NCBI GenBank assembly: GCA_036506155.1
Contig: DASXSF010000059.1
Coordinates: forward strand, 1 to 64,000
Origin: DASXRA01 sp036506155
GTDB taxonomy: Bacteria; Actinomycetota; Actinomycetes; Mycobacteriales; Jatrophihabitantaceae
Direction: 5' to 3'
DNA length: 64,000 nt
Both the position numbers and the translations under genes were made by a program. Numbering within the stretch: position 1 is the stretch's first letter; each line of letters opens with the position of its first letter. The notes beneath the pieces were generated by a model that saw only the letters and a program-made list of their open reading frames with translations, was not told where the DNA came from and ran no database searches. This document shows, piece after piece, positions 17,691 through 26,138 of this stretch.

Positions 17691-17981
17691 GTGCCTGGCT
17701 GTTGCCGCCTGTTCGACCGTAGCGCCGCCCGGTACCAGGGCATGAGCGCGCGGGTCAGTGAGGGGCTTACCGAGGACGGGTCCCCGATGGGCGCCGCCTG
17801 CGCCCCGATGAAGAAGAGCTTCGCCCGGCTGTACCGCCGCGCGCAACGCGAAGCCGACGTGCGATCGGACCTCACCGCCGCGGAACTGCTCGCGATGATC
17901 CTCGCGTTGCCAAAGCCGCCTCCCGGAGCCCGACGTCCCAGCCCCTACCTCGACGTAATCCTGCGCGGACTGCAGCGATAG
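17691..17981 (+). pseudogene. C-terminal remnant of a TetR-family regulator
   Basis: The frame ends with MKKSFARLYRRAQREADVRS, then LTAAELLAMILALP and YLDVILRGLQR, the usual C-terminal helices of TetR ligand domains. There is no helix-turn-helix upstream in any frame. It is a truncated gene lying just before the imuA' promoter. Confidence 0.5.
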
Positions 17982-18034
17982 ACCAGCCGCGCACGGGTCC
18001 CCGAGATCGAGAGTCGATCCGGTGGGGTAGGAAG

Positions 18035-18063
18035 TTGACGGGATCGAACGCTTGTTCGACTAT
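18035..18063 (+). promoter_or_regulatory. SOS promoter of imuA' with perfect LexA box
   Basis: A -35 TTGACG (18035-18040) and a -10 GACTAT (18058-18063) are spaced 17 bp. Between and over them lies TCGAACGCTTGTTCGA (18044-18059), a perfect palindrome matching the actinobacterial SOS box TCGAAC-N4-GTTCGA. The GTG start at 18070 lies 6 nt after the -10, so the mRNA should be leaderless. Confidence 0.88.
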
Positions 18064-18069
18064 AGAGGG

Positions 18070-18729
18070 GTGCTCGATCTCGCGCTCCGGGAGACCCTGA
18101 CCGGTGTGGCCGACAGAGGGCATCGGCGTGTCCCGGCGCTACCGGTCACGCCGGCGCTGCAACCACTGCTGCCGGCCGGACTACGGCGGGGCAGCACGGT
18201 GAACGTGTCCGGGTCGATGTCGTTGCTGCTGGCGGTGCTCGGGGCCGCGTCCGCCGATGGAGCCTGGTGCGCATTGGTCGGGTTGCCGCACCTCTGTGCC
18301 GAAGCGGCCGACGAGTACGGCATCGACCTCGCCCGCCTGGCCGTGGTGCCGCAGCCGGGCGAGGGGTGGGCCCGGGCAGTGGGGGCGCTGCTCGACGCCG
18401 TCGACATAGTGGCGACCTGTCCGCCGGCGCGGGTCGTCCCGGGAGACGTGCGCCGGCTGGCAGCCCGGGCCCGCACCCGCGACGCGGTGCTGATGCCGTT
18501 CGGCGACGGCAGCTGGCCGGGCGCCGACGTCAGGCTCAACCTGCACGACGCCGAGTGGCACGGCATCGGCGAGGGAACGGGGCGGCTGCGCCGGCGGCGG
18601 GTCAGCGTCACCGTGGAGGGCCGCGGGCAGGCTGCTCGGGCGCGGTCGGTGCAGCTGTGGTTGCCCGCGGACGGCGGCGGCGTCGAATCGGTCGATACCA
18701 ATGTGGTGGCGCTGCGGGCGGCGGGATGA
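18070..18729 (+). CDS. imuA': ImuA', RecA-like adaptor of the mutasome
   Basis: ImuA' joins ImuB and DnaE2 in the SOS-induced translesion machinery of actinobacteria. The 219-residue product has the family landmarks LLPAGLRRGSTVNVSGSMSL, WCALVGLPHL, the PQPGEGWARAV segment and WPGADVRLNL...EWHGIGEGTGRLR. The GTG at 18070 fits both the family N-terminus and the leaderless promoter; a TTG at 18052 lies inside the SOS box. The stop TGA is the first codon-size part of an inserted repeat. That repeat separates this gene from imuB by 97 bp. Confidence 0.88.
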   Translation: MLDLALRETLTGVADRGHRRVPALPVTPALQPLLPAGLRRGSTVNVSGSMSLLLAVLGAASADGAWCALVGLPHLCAEAADEYGIDLARLAVVPQPGEGWARAVGALLDAVDIVATCPPARVVPGDVRRLAARARTRDAVLMPFGDGSWPGADVRLNLHDAEWHGIGEGTGRLRRRRVSVTVEGRGQAARARSVQLWLPADGGGVESVDTNVVALRAAG

Positions 18730-18816
18730 GCGACGCTTGCGGAGCGAATCAGAAGGGCGCGCGGACGCGCGTTCGGGCTGACGACCCGTCCCCTGCGGGC
18801 GGGAAGGAGGCTCGAG
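18725..18816 (+). repeat. Dispersed repeat (second class) between imuA' and imuB
   Basis: It begins GATGAGCGACGCTTGCGGAG, with its TGA used as the imuA' stop, and ends GCGGGCGGGAAGGAGGCTCG. The copies at 26132 and 48240 share both the GAGCGACGCTYGCGGAGCG start and the GCGGGAAGSAG end. It carries an internal GC-rich hairpin (GGCGCGCGGACGCGCG) and a GGAAGGAGG that could act as a distant ribosome site for imuB. Confidence 0.75.
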
Positions 18817-18826
18817 AAATAGTGCG

Positions 18827-20359
18827 ATGCCGCCGAGGATGATCGCGGTGTGGTGCCCGGACTGGCCGGTCACCGCAGCCTGCGCCGAGGCCGGAACGTC
18901 CGACGAGGCGCCGGTCGCCGTCTTCACCGCCAACCGTGTCGTCGCGTGTTCGCACGAGGCCCGGACGTTCGGCGTGCGCCGGGGGTTGCGCCGCCGCGAG
19001 GCGCAGGCGCGCTGTCCTGAGCTCGTCGTGCTGCCCCGCAACGAGATGGCCGAGGCCCGGCTGTTCGAGCCGGTGGTGCTGGCGCTCGAGTCGATCGCGC
19101 CGGGCGTCGAGGTCACCCGTCCGGGGCTGGCGGCGATCGGGGTACGTGGCCCCACTCGCTACTTCGGTAACGAGACGGCGGTGCTACACGCGCTGTCCCG
19201 GGCGATCGGTGACACGAACCTCCTGATCGGGGTGGCCGACGGATCGTTCGCCGCCGAGCAGGCCGCCCGGCGCGGGGTGATCGTCCCGCCCGGCGAATCG
19301 TCCACCTACCTCGCCGAGTTGCCGGTAAGCACGCTCGACCCGTCCGGCAACTTGCCGCTGACCGACCTGCTGCAGCGGCTCGGGCTGCGCACATTGGGCG
19401 CGTTCGCGGCGCTGCCCGCCGGCGAGGTGCACGCGCGGTTCGGCCCGGACGGGTTGTGGGCGCACCGCCAGGCCGGGGGCCGCGACGACCGCCCGTTAGC
19501 GGCTCGCAAGCCCCCGCCGGAGCTCGTCGCCACCCTCGACCTGGAACCTCCCGTCGACCGCATCGACACCGTGGCGTTCTCCGCACGGGCCACCGCCGAG
19601 CAGTTCATTGCCGACCTCGCCGGGCACGGACTGGCCTGCGCGTGCCTCGAACTTTCGGCACTCACCGAAAACGGCGAGGAGACCGTACGCCGCTGGCGGC
19701 ACGCCGGAGTGCTGTCGACCGTCGACGTCGTCGACCGGATCCGCTGGCAGCTCGAGGGCTGGCTTGCCGGCGACCGACGGCCCACCGGCGGGGTGACCCG
19801 GCTACAGCTGGTGCCCGTCGAGACGGTTCCACTCGGGGTGCACCAGCAGGCGCTGTGGGGTGGGTCCGGCGACGACGACGAGCGGGCGCACCGTGCGCTG
19901 GCTCGGGTGCAGACCCTGCTCGGGCACGGGTCGGTGCTCGTCCCGGTGCGCGACGGCGGCCGCGATCCGCTGCAGCGCACCCGCTACGTGCCGTGGGGCG
20001 ACGAGCCGGTGCCGGAGCGTTCTCCTGAGCAACCCTGGCCGGGACGGCTGCCCGCCCCGGCTCCATCGGTGCTGATCGACCCGCCGCGTCCCGTCCAGGT
20101 GCTCGACGACGCGGGCCGTCCGGTCACCGTCACCGATCGGGGCGCCGTACCGCGGCCACCGGCCCGGTTCGTCCTGGGGAACCGGACCCTGGCGATCCAG
20201 CACTGGGCGGGGCCGTGGCCGGTCGACGAGCGCTGGTGGGCCCCCGATGCGACGAATCGGGTGGCACGCTTCCAGCTCGTCGACGTCGCCGGCCGCGCCT
20301 ATCTCGTCACGTGCACGACCCCGGGCGCGCGCTGGGCGCTCACCGCCAAATATGACTAA
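18827..20359 (+). CDS. imuB: ImuB, catalytically inactive Y-family polymerase-like mutasome hub
   Basis: ImuB binds the beta clamp, ImuA' and DnaE2 and recruits them to lesions. The 510-residue protein opens MPPRMIAVWCPDWPV, as actinobacterial ImuB proteins do, and has the Y-family fold (ARTFGVRRGLRRREAQARCP, GPTRYFG, LGLRTLGAFAALPAGEV). It lacks the paired catalytic acids of a polymerase. It ends with the C-terminal region typical of the family (PARFVLGNRTLAIQHWAGPW). The ATG at 18827 is chosen; the next ATG, at 18839, would lose the first four residues. It should be cotranscribed with imuA' from the SOS promoter. Confidence 0.9.
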   Translation: MPPRMIAVWCPDWPVTAACAEAGTSDEAPVAVFTANRVVACSHEARTFGVRRGLRRREAQARCPELVVLPRNEMAEARLFEPVVLALESIAPGVEVTRPGLAAIGVRGPTRYFGNETAVLHALSRAIGDTNLLIGVADGSFAAEQAARRGVIVPPGESSTYLAELPVSTLDPSGNLPLTDLLQRLGLRTLGAFAALPAGEVHARFGPDGLWAHRQAGGRDDRPLAARKPPPELVATLDLEPPVDRIDTVAFSARATAEQFIADLAGHGLACACLELSALTENGEETVRRWRHAGVLSTVDVVDRIRWQLEGWLAGDRRPTGGVTRLQLVPVETVPLGVHQQALWGGSGDDDERAHRALARVQTLLGHGSVLVPVRDGGRDPLQRTRYVPWGDEPVPERSPEQPWPGRLPAPAPSVLIDPPRPVQVLDDAGRPVTVTDRGAVPRPPARFVLGNRTLAIQHWAGPWPVDERWWAPDATNRVARFQLVDVAGRAYLVTCTTPGARWALTAKYD

Positions 20360-20363
20360 ACCC

Positions 20364-20410
20364 GATTGCGCAAGAATCCTCCGTCCCAGACGAGGAATTC
20401 TTGCGCAATC
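20364..20410. terminator. Long hairpin, bidirectional terminator between imuB and the racemase gene
   Basis: The left arm (GATTGCGCAAGAATCCTC) and right arm (GAGGAATTCTTGCGCAATC) pair over 18 bp with one bulged base and a 10-nt loop. It fills the gap between two convergent stop codons, 4 bp from one and 1 bp from the other, so it probably ends transcription of both. Confidence 0.8.
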
Positions 20411-20411
20411 G

Positions 20412-21383
20412 CTACCTGAGCACGAACCCCGGGACGAGGGGGTCGTCGGGGTCGACCGTGAACACCGACTCCCCGATCGAGTACGCCATGCCCGACACCT
20501 GGGGGACGACGGCAGGCCGGCCGTCGGAGACGACGTCGGCGAGCACCCGGGCGGTGAAGCGCGTCCCGACGATGGAGTCGCACAGCAGCTCTTGGCCGGG
20601 ACGCAGTCGGCCGGTGGCGGCAAGCGTCGCGACCTGGGCGCAAGTGCCCGATCCGCACGGCGAACGATCGACCTCCCCGTCGGCGAAGATCGTGACGTTG
20701 CGCCGGTGCAGATCGCCGAGGTCGTCGAACAAGATCGTGCCGTAGACACCGTCGAGCCGCGCGTCGCTCGGATGGCGGGCGGCGGGGTCCAGCGCCCATT
20801 TGATCTCCCGGCCGACACTGATCAGCTCGGGCAGGCGGTCGCGCGTCACGGCTAGGCCGAGCGTCGCCGCCTCGACGCAGGCGTAGATCGCGCCGCCGAA
20901 GGCGAGGGTCGCGGATGTGCCGGCCACCGGCACATCCGAAACAAGCACGTAGCTCGGCACGTTGACGAAGTCCACGTGGTCGGCGTGCACCCGGGCCGTT
21001 ACCCGCCCCGAGGGCACGTCGATGATCACGTCGGTCGTACCCGAGGGGTCGGCCGGCACCAGCCCCGACCGCAGCGCCCATACGCCGAGCGCGATCGTGC
21101 CGTGGCCGCATGCCGTCGAGAACCCGTCTTTGTGCCAGAACAGCGCCCCGAAGTGCGCGCCCGCGTCGTCCGGCGGCGTGACGAAGCAGCCATACATGTC
21201 GGCGTGCCCGCGCGGCTCGAAGCACAGCAGTCGGCGCAGCCCGTCGACTGCGGGGTCGTCGATCGCGAACATCCGGCGCTCTGCCACGGTGGCCCCACGC
21301 ACGGTCACCGGCGCCCCGACGACGATGCGGAACGGCTCGCCGGCGGTGTGGTAGTCGACGGTCCGGACGGGCGGGAGGATCAC
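20412..21383 (-). CDS. Proline racemase / hydroxyproline epimerase family protein
   Basis: The 323-residue protein has both catalytic cysteines of the racemase family: one in the ACGHGTIALG motif and one in RSPCGSGTCA. trans-3-hydroxyproline dehydratases replace the first Cys by Ser or Thr, so racemase or 4-hydroxyproline 2-epimerase activity is more likely here. The GTG at 21383 overlaps the stop of the DinB gene (GTGA), so they form a two-gene unit. No other hydroxyproline genes are nearby to fix the substrate. Confidence 0.85.
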   Translation of the reverse strand: MILPPVRTVDYHTAGEPFRIVVGAPVTVRGATVAERRMFAIDDPAVDGLRRLLCFEPRGHADMYGCFVTPPDDAGAHFGALFWHKDGFSTACGHGTIALGVWALRSGLVPADPSGTTDVIIDVPSGRVTARVHADHVDFVNVPSYVLVSDVPVAGTSATLAFGGAIYACVEAATLGLAVTRDRLPELISVGREIKWALDPAARHPSDARLDGVYGTILFDDLGDLHRRNVTIFADGEVDRSPCGSGTCAQVATLAATGRLRPGQELLCDSIVGTRFTARVLADVVSDGRPAVVPQVSGMAYSIGESVFTVDPDDPLVPGFVLR

Positions 21384-21892
21384 GTCGCCCGGCGGGTGAC
21401 GATGCCACGGATGAACGCCGCCTGGCCGGCATGCTGCAGGTCGTCGGAGATCACGCTGACCAGCCGCACGGCGAGAGTGACCGGCGGATCCCACCGAGTG
21501 TCGACAACCCGGCCCAGATCCTCGTCGCGCAGCCCCTGCACGAAGGAGATCGTCTGTGCGTGCACGGCGTCGTAGTAGTCGAGCAGCAACTGCGCCGGCG
21601 CGCGCACCGCGGCTACGTCACGCGACCGCTGTGCGTACCCCGTCTCGTCCTGCTGGAACGGCAGGTCGAACCGCTGCCACCACCCGCCGCTCGACCACAC
21701 CTGCTCGGTGCCCGCCACGTCGGCGATGTGGTCGTCCTGGATGCGAGCGAGGTGCCAGGCCAGCCAGGCGATCGTGTTCGCGTCGGGGTCGAGGCGCTCC
21801 TGGAGTTGCGACTCGCCCAAGCCACGCACAGCGCCGTGCACGGCGCCGTGCACGCGCCCGAACCCATCGAGCAGCACCTCAACAGCTCTCAT
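21380..21892 (-). CDS. DinB-like metal-binding protein (mycothiol-dependent type)
   Basis: This 170-residue four-helix protein of the DinB/DUF664 superfamily has the conserved histidines of the metal site: WLAWHLARIQDDHIADV in the second helix and DDLQHAGQA in the last. Many actinobacterial members are mycothiol-dependent transferases. It precedes and overlaps the racemase gene. Confidence 0.82.
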   Translation of the reverse strand: MRAVEVLLDGFGRVHGAVHGAVRGLGESQLQERLDPDANTIAWLAWHLARIQDDHIADVAGTEQVWSSGGWWQRFDLPFQQDETGYAQRSRDVAAVRAPAQLLLDYYDAVHAQTISFVQGLRDEDLGRVVDTRWDPPVTLAVRLVSVISDDLQHAGQAAFIRGIVTRRAT

Positions 21893-21913
21893 GTCACCAC
21901 CACCCGGTCGCCG

Positions 21914-23383
21914 TCACGCAGCCACCATTGTCTCGCCGCGATGCGGTTTGGCCCGCACGACGAACTGGTAGGCGAACATCGTCGGACGCGCCCGAACCAA
22001 AGCGTGGTCGACGCGGCGGGCGACGCGGGCAAGTTGCGTGTCTCCGCGGGTCAGCACATCGAAGGGCAGACCGGTATGACGCAATTCCGCGATGTCAAGG
22101 CCGTGCGATCTGAAGAGAGTACGCAGCGTCTTGGCGGTGAAGAATCGCAGGTGCGTCTCGTCCAGGATGCCGCGCCGGTCGTACCCGAAGGTGCCGGTGG
22201 CGACGCGGATACGCGGATACCAGTGGCCGAAGTTCGGCGTGGAGACGAGGAGTTCGCCGTTCGGTCCGAGCACCTGCGCCATCTGCTGCAGCAGGACGTC
22301 CGGTCGGCGCACGTGCTCGATGACGTCGGCCGCGACCACGACGTCAAAGCCGTCGCCCGCCTCGGCGGGAATTCCTTCCTCGAGATCGCCGAGGACGAAC
22401 CTGTCGACTCGGCCACGAACCTCCGGTATTTCCACGCTGTCCAGGCCGACCACCCGGTGGCCCAGCGCTTGCATCTGCTCCGCTAGCAGCCCACCGGAGC
22501 AGCCCACATCGAGAATCCGTCCCGGTGGCCGATTTCGCAGCATCTCCAAGATAACGGTGTGCGAAGTTCCCTCGCTGTCCTTGAGTGCGTACTCCGGCAT
22601 GCTTGCGACCCACCGATGCGTGCCGAATCCCATCTTTGACAGGCGATATTGCACGACGTCCCGGACCACGTCTCGGGCATATTTCAAGCCGTTCACATAG
22701 CAAATCTCGTCACCGTAATATGTCGGGATCGGCACCTCCACGATCCGCTTCCCGGCGTCGAGTAGTTGCACGATGATCTGTGTATCGAAGTCGAATCCGT
22801 CAGTATTGTGCGCCAACGGCAATTGGGACAGCGCGGCGACCTTGTACGCTCGGTAACCTGAATGAAACTCAGTTAGCTCCGAGCCGAGAAGCCTATTCTC
22901 GACCGTTGTAAGAATCCTGTTGCCGACGTACTTGTACAACGGCATTCCGCCGTGGCGGGCGCTTCCCGGCACCATCAGTCGCGACCCGAAGACCGCGTCG
23001 CATTCGTCACGCTCGAGCGGCGCCACGAGGTCCGGCAGGCGTTCCGGTGCGTACTGCCCGTCGCCGTGCAGGAGCACGATGATGTCCACGCCATGCTGTG
23101 CCGCGAGCTGATAACCGGCCTTCTGATTACCACCGTAGCCAAGATTCTTGAGGTGTCGCACAACAGTAGTAGGAACGCCATCGTTTTCGGTGCGCCACCT
23201 CACTCCCGCGTCGTATGTGGCGTCGGAGCTGGCGTCGTCACAGATGATCACCTCGTCGATCTTGGTACGGAAATCCGCGGGAATGCGGTCGAGCATCGCG
23301 GCCAGGGTGCTCTCTGCGTTGTAGGCAACCACCAGGATGCCGATTTTGTAACGTCGAGTCGCTTCGTTCGCTTTGGCTCGCAC
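21914..23383 (-). CDS. Fusion of a GT2 glycosyltransferase and a SAM methyltransferase
   Basis: The N-terminal 230 residues are a DPM1-like family 2 glycosyltransferase (ILVVAYNAESTLAAML, DDASSDAT, the D-x-D motif in LLHGDGQYAP and EFHSGYRAYK). A second domain from about residue 270 is a class I methyltransferase (GRILDVGCSGGLLAEQM, VVVAADVIEHVRRPD). Such fusions are found in cell-envelope polysaccharide or lipid glycosylation. The gene starts with GTG at 23383. Its base composition, especially between 22500 and 23350, is visibly less GC-rich than its neighbours, suggesting acquisition from elsewhere. Confidence 0.85.
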   Translation of the reverse strand: MRAKANEATRRYKIGILVVAYNAESTLAAMLDRIPADFRTKIDEVIICDDASSDATYDAGVRWRTENDGVPTTVVRHLKNLGYGGNQKAGYQLAAQHGVDIIVLLHGDGQYAPERLPDLVAPLERDECDAVFGSRLMVPGSARHGGMPLYKYVGNRILTTVENRLLGSELTEFHSGYRAYKVAALSQLPLAHNTDGFDFDTQIIVQLLDAGKRIVEVPIPTYYGDEICYVNGLKYARDVVRDVVQYRLSKMGFGTHRWVASMPEYALKDSEGTSHTVILEMLRNRPPGRILDVGCSGGLLAEQMQALGHRVVGLDSVEIPEVRGRVDRFVLGDLEEGIPAEAGDGFDVVVAADVIEHVRRPDVLLQQMAQVLGPNGELLVSTPNFGHWYPRIRVATGTFGYDRRGILDETHLRFFTAKTLRTLFRSHGLDIAELRHTGLPFDVLTRGDTQLARVARRVDHALVRARPTMFAYQFVVRAKPHRGETMVAA

Positions 23384-23447
23384 CTGCGGGACGATAGCGC
23401 AGCCGACAGCACCGCGGTCGGCAATGCGCAGGATGTGGCTGCGCTGA

Positions 23448-23900
23448 TCAGGCCGCCAGCGTCGCCGCTACGCTGGCGCCGAGGTCCCAGCACGCGTCGA
23501 GATCGTCCTTGGTCGGCTTGTCGATCACGCTGACGTGCTCGTGTACCTGGCGCCAGCCCATGCCCTTCGTGATGCCCTCGACGGCACGCACGGCCCCGGT
23601 CGTATCAGTGTTCCCATGCACGTAGAGCCCGTACGGTGCACCCACTTTCGCGGCCAACGCCGGGTAGTACACCAGGTCGAAGAAGTGTTTGAGCGCTCCG
23701 GACATGTAGCCGATGTTGGCACTGGTACCGAGCAGGAATCCGTCGGCTGCAAGGACATCGACCGTGGCAGCCGCCAGCGCGGGACGGACCACCACGTCCA
23801 CGCCCTGGATCTCGTCCGTGGTCGCGCCGGCGAGCACCGCCTCCAGCATCGCCTGCAGCGACGGCGAGGAGGTGTGATGGACGAGGAGCAAGGTGGGCAT
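23448..23900 (-). CDS. Flavodoxin-like NAD(P)H-dependent oxidoreductase
   Basis: This 150-residue protein has a flavodoxin fold: LLLVHHTSSPSLQAMLEAV for the phosphate loop, FLLGTSANIGYMSGALKHFFD for the loop over the flavin, and GLYVHGNTDTTGAV. It probably binds FMN and reduces small substrates. The ATG at 23900 is 30 bp from the divergent antiporter start, so they share a promoter region. Confidence 0.82.
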   Translation of the reverse strand: MPTLLLVHHTSSPSLQAMLEAVLAGATTDEIQGVDVVVRPALAAATVDVLAADGFLLGTSANIGYMSGALKHFFDLVYYPALAAKVGAPYGLYVHGNTDTTGAVRAVEGITKGMGWRQVHEHVSVIDKPTKDDLDACWDLGASVAATLAA

Positions 23901-23930
23901 CCGTACATACTGGCGCGACCGGAGGTGACC

Positions 23931-25088
23931 ATGGACTTCGCCACGCTCGCGTTGATCACGTTGATCGGCCTCGTGGGTCCGCTCTTGGCGTTGCCGCGGC
24001 GATGGCAGCTGCCGGTAGTTCTCGGTGAGCTCGGCGCTGGCATCGTCCTCGGCCCGACGGGCCTGGGCCGACTGGACGCCGGTGACAGCACGTTCACGTT
24101 CCTCGCCGATATCGGCTTCGCGCTCGTGATGTTCGTCGCCGGCTCGCGTGTGCCGATCCGCGACCGGAACCTGCGGGCCGGCCTCGGGGCGGGAGCGCTG
24201 CGCGCGGTGGGCGTAGGAGTGGCGGCCGCCGCTCTCGGCGTGGTGATCGCGAACGGCTTCGGCACCGGGCATGCCGCTATGTACGCCATACTTATGGCAT
24301 CGTCGTCGGCGGCGCTGGTCCTGCCGATCGTCGACTCGCTGCACCTGGGTGGGACACACGTGTTGCGGATGTTGTCGCAGGTCGCCGTCGCCGACACGGC
24401 CTCCATCGTGGCGCTGCCGCTCGCGATCGACCCGAAGCACGCAGGACGCGCCGCACTCGGCGCGCTGGCGGTCACCGGATGTGCAGTCGCCCTATATTTC
24501 GGGCTGCGGTACATCGAGAGCACCGGCATCCGCAGGCGCGTGCACCATGTGTCCGAGGAACGCAAGTTCGCCATCGAGCTGCGGGTCAACCTGACCATCC
24601 TGTTCGCACTGGCAGCCCTGGCGGTGCGCACGCACGTGTCGATCATGCTGGCCGGCTTCTCGTTCGGGCTCGCCGTCGCGGCCGTCGGCGAGCCGCGCCG
24701 GCTGGCCCGGCAACTGTTCGCGGTGACGGACGGCCTGTTCGCACCGCTGTTCTTCGTCTGGCTCGGCGCGTCGCTAAACCTGCGTGACCTGGGGCGGCAT
24801 CCCTCCTACGCCGTGCTCGGTGTGGCGCTCGGCGCCGGGGCGCTCGCTGCGCACACCGCGATGCGGCTCACCGGCCAGCCGCTCGCCATCGGCGCGCTGG
24901 CGGCCGCACAACTCGGCGTGCCGGTCGCGGCGGTGACGGTCGGGACGCAGCAGCACCTCCTACATCCCGGGGAGGGCGCCGGGCTCCTACTCGGCGCGTT
25001 GATCACTATCGCCGCGGCCGTAGCGTGCGGCGGCGTGGCCGCACGGGCCGGCTGGATGGCGGAGCCATCCCGCGCAGATCGACCGTGA
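23931..25088 (+). CDS. Kef/CPA2-type cation:proton antiporter
   Basis: The 385-residue protein has about 11-12 transmembrane segments and the sodium/hydrogen exchanger landmarks: PVVLGELGAGIVLGPTGLG, FLADIGFALVMFVAGSRV and LFAPLFFVWLGASLNL. It exchanges monovalent cations for protons across the inner membrane. The ATG at 23931 has a strong GGAGGTG ribosome site. It lacks the C-terminal TrkA domains of some Kef proteins. Confidence 0.88.
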   Translation: MDFATLALITLIGLVGPLLALPRRWQLPVVLGELGAGIVLGPTGLGRLDAGDSTFTFLADIGFALVMFVAGSRVPIRDRNLRAGLGAGALRAVGVGVAAAALGVVIANGFGTGHAAMYAILMASSSAALVLPIVDSLHLGGTHVLRMLSQVAVADTASIVALPLAIDPKHAGRAALGALAVTGCAVALYFGLRYIESTGIRRRVHHVSEERKFAIELRVNLTILFALAALAVRTHVSIMLAGFSFGLAVAAVGEPRRLARQLFAVTDGLFAPLFFVWLGASLNLRDLGRHPSYAVLGVALGAGALAAHTAMRLTGQPLAIGALAAAQLGVPVAAVTVGTQQHLLHPGEGAGLLLGALITIAAAVACGGVAARAGWMAEPSRADRP

Positions 25089-25115
25089 CCACAGGCCTGG
25101 CCGAGCGCATCCACA

Positions 25116-25223
25116 GACCTCACGCTCCGGCGCACCGTCGACGCCGGGCACTTCGTCCAGCTCGCAGCGCCCGACCAGGTGAGCGCGATGACCGAGCGGT
25201 TTCTAGCGCTCCTGCAGGACTGA
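25116..25223 (+). pseudogene. C-terminal stub of an alpha/beta hydrolase
   Basis: The frame DLTLRRTVDAGHFVQLAAPD and QVSAMTERFLALLQD is the final strand and helix of an alpha/beta hydrolase, including the catalytic His in AGHFVQ. No nucleophile or earlier parts are present. It overlaps the end of the VOC gene on the other strand. Confidence 0.5.
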
Positions 25224-25574
25224 AAGGATGTTGCCTGCCGGGTCCGTGAACCAGGCGATGTACGGCCCGCCGGCGCGCGCGATGCCTTTCTCGTCCTGGT
25301 CGATGCCCTCGTAACGCTGGAACGTCACGCCGCGCCCGATCAGCTCGTCGACGGCCGCGTCGATGTCGTCGACCGGGAAGTTGAGGATCGTGTAGGTCGC
25401 CGGAACATGGTCCGGCTTCGGGTAGACGAGGACATCGCGGTCACCGGCGAGGTGCAGGCTCAGCAGCCCGTTCTGCTCCGACACACGCAGTCCCAACGTT
25501 TCGCCGTAGAACTTCTTGGCCGCCTCGAGGTCGGCCACGGCGAAGCCGCTGAACGCCTTGCTGTTCTCGAGCAT
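25203..25574 (-). CDS. VOC-superfamily (glyoxalase-like) protein
   Basis: This 123-residue single VOC module has the beta-alpha-beta-beta-beta pattern: GFAVADLEAAKKFYGETLGL at the start and GPYIAWFTDPAGNILSVLQ at the end. Members bind a metal and act on small reactive molecules or drugs; the substrate is unknown. The ATG at 25574 is preceded by a GGGGAG site. Confidence 0.85.
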   Translation of the reverse strand: MLENSKAFSGFAVADLEAAKKFYGETLGLRVSEQNGLLSLHLAGDRDVLVYPKPDHVPATYTILNFPVDDIDAAVDELIGRGVTFQRYEGIDQDEKGIARAGGPYIAWFTDPAGNILSVLQER

Positions 25575-25640
25575 GGAGACACTCCCCTTTCGACTGTGGG
25601 ACAAGATTAGGACGCCTGCCGGGAGGTGGAACTCATCGAC

Positions 25641-25694
25641 GTGCAATGCGGTAGTTGCGCGTTAGCCGAACAACGTGCAACGATACGGTTGCAC
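25641..25694 (+). promoter_or_regulatory. Two operator-like palindromes before the SRPBCC-ArsR unit
   Basis: GTGCAACGATACGGTTGCAC (25675-25694) has perfect 7-bp arms. A related weaker site, GTGCAATGCGGTAGTTGCGC, lies at 25641-25660. Both are in the right place for binding by the ArsR regulator encoded in the same unit. Confidence 0.6.
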
Positions 25695-25709
25695 GAAGGG
25701 AGACGAGAC

Positions 25710-26138
25710 ATGGAAGATCGCATCGAGCAACAGATCCTGATCAACGCACCGCTTGAGCGGGTCTGGGAGCTGGTGAGCGAGCCGGGATGGTGGGTTCCGT
25801 CGTCGACGACGACGCCGGTCGACCACACCCCGGGCCGTCAGGTCGTCCGGGAAAGCGAGAAGTGGGGACGCTTCCCGATCGAGGTCGTCCGCGTGGAACC
25901 GCGTACGTACGCCGCCTTCCGGTGGGCCAGCCATGCACCCGGCGACGAACTCACACCGGCCAACACGACCCTGGTGGAGTTCCGGGTCACTCCGCTCGGT
26001 GACGCCGTCCGAGTGAGCGTGGTCGAGAGTGGGTTCGCCGCTCTGCCCGAAGATGTGCGCGAGCAGGCGTGGAAGGACAACACCGGCGGCTGGCAGCAGG
26101 AGCTGGCCTCGTTGAAGGCGCGCGCCGAGCTGCGATGA
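25710..26138 (+). CDS. SRPBCC / AHSA1-type ligand-binding protein
   Basis: The 142-residue protein is of the START-like AHSA1 group, with INAPLERVWELVSEPGWWVP at the start and the final helix WKDNTGGWQQELASLKARAE. In actinobacteria such genes are commonly paired with ArsR regulators. The ATG at 25710 has a GGGAG site. Its TGA stop is supplied by the start of an inserted repeat (CGATGAGCGCTCGCG). Confidence 0.85.
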   Translation: MEDRIEQQILINAPLERVWELVSEPGWWVPSSTTTPVDHTPGRQVVRESEKWGRFPIEVVRVEPRTYAAFRWASHAPGDELTPANTTLVEFRVTPLGDAVRVSVVESGFAALPEDVREQAWKDNTGGWQQELASLKARAELR

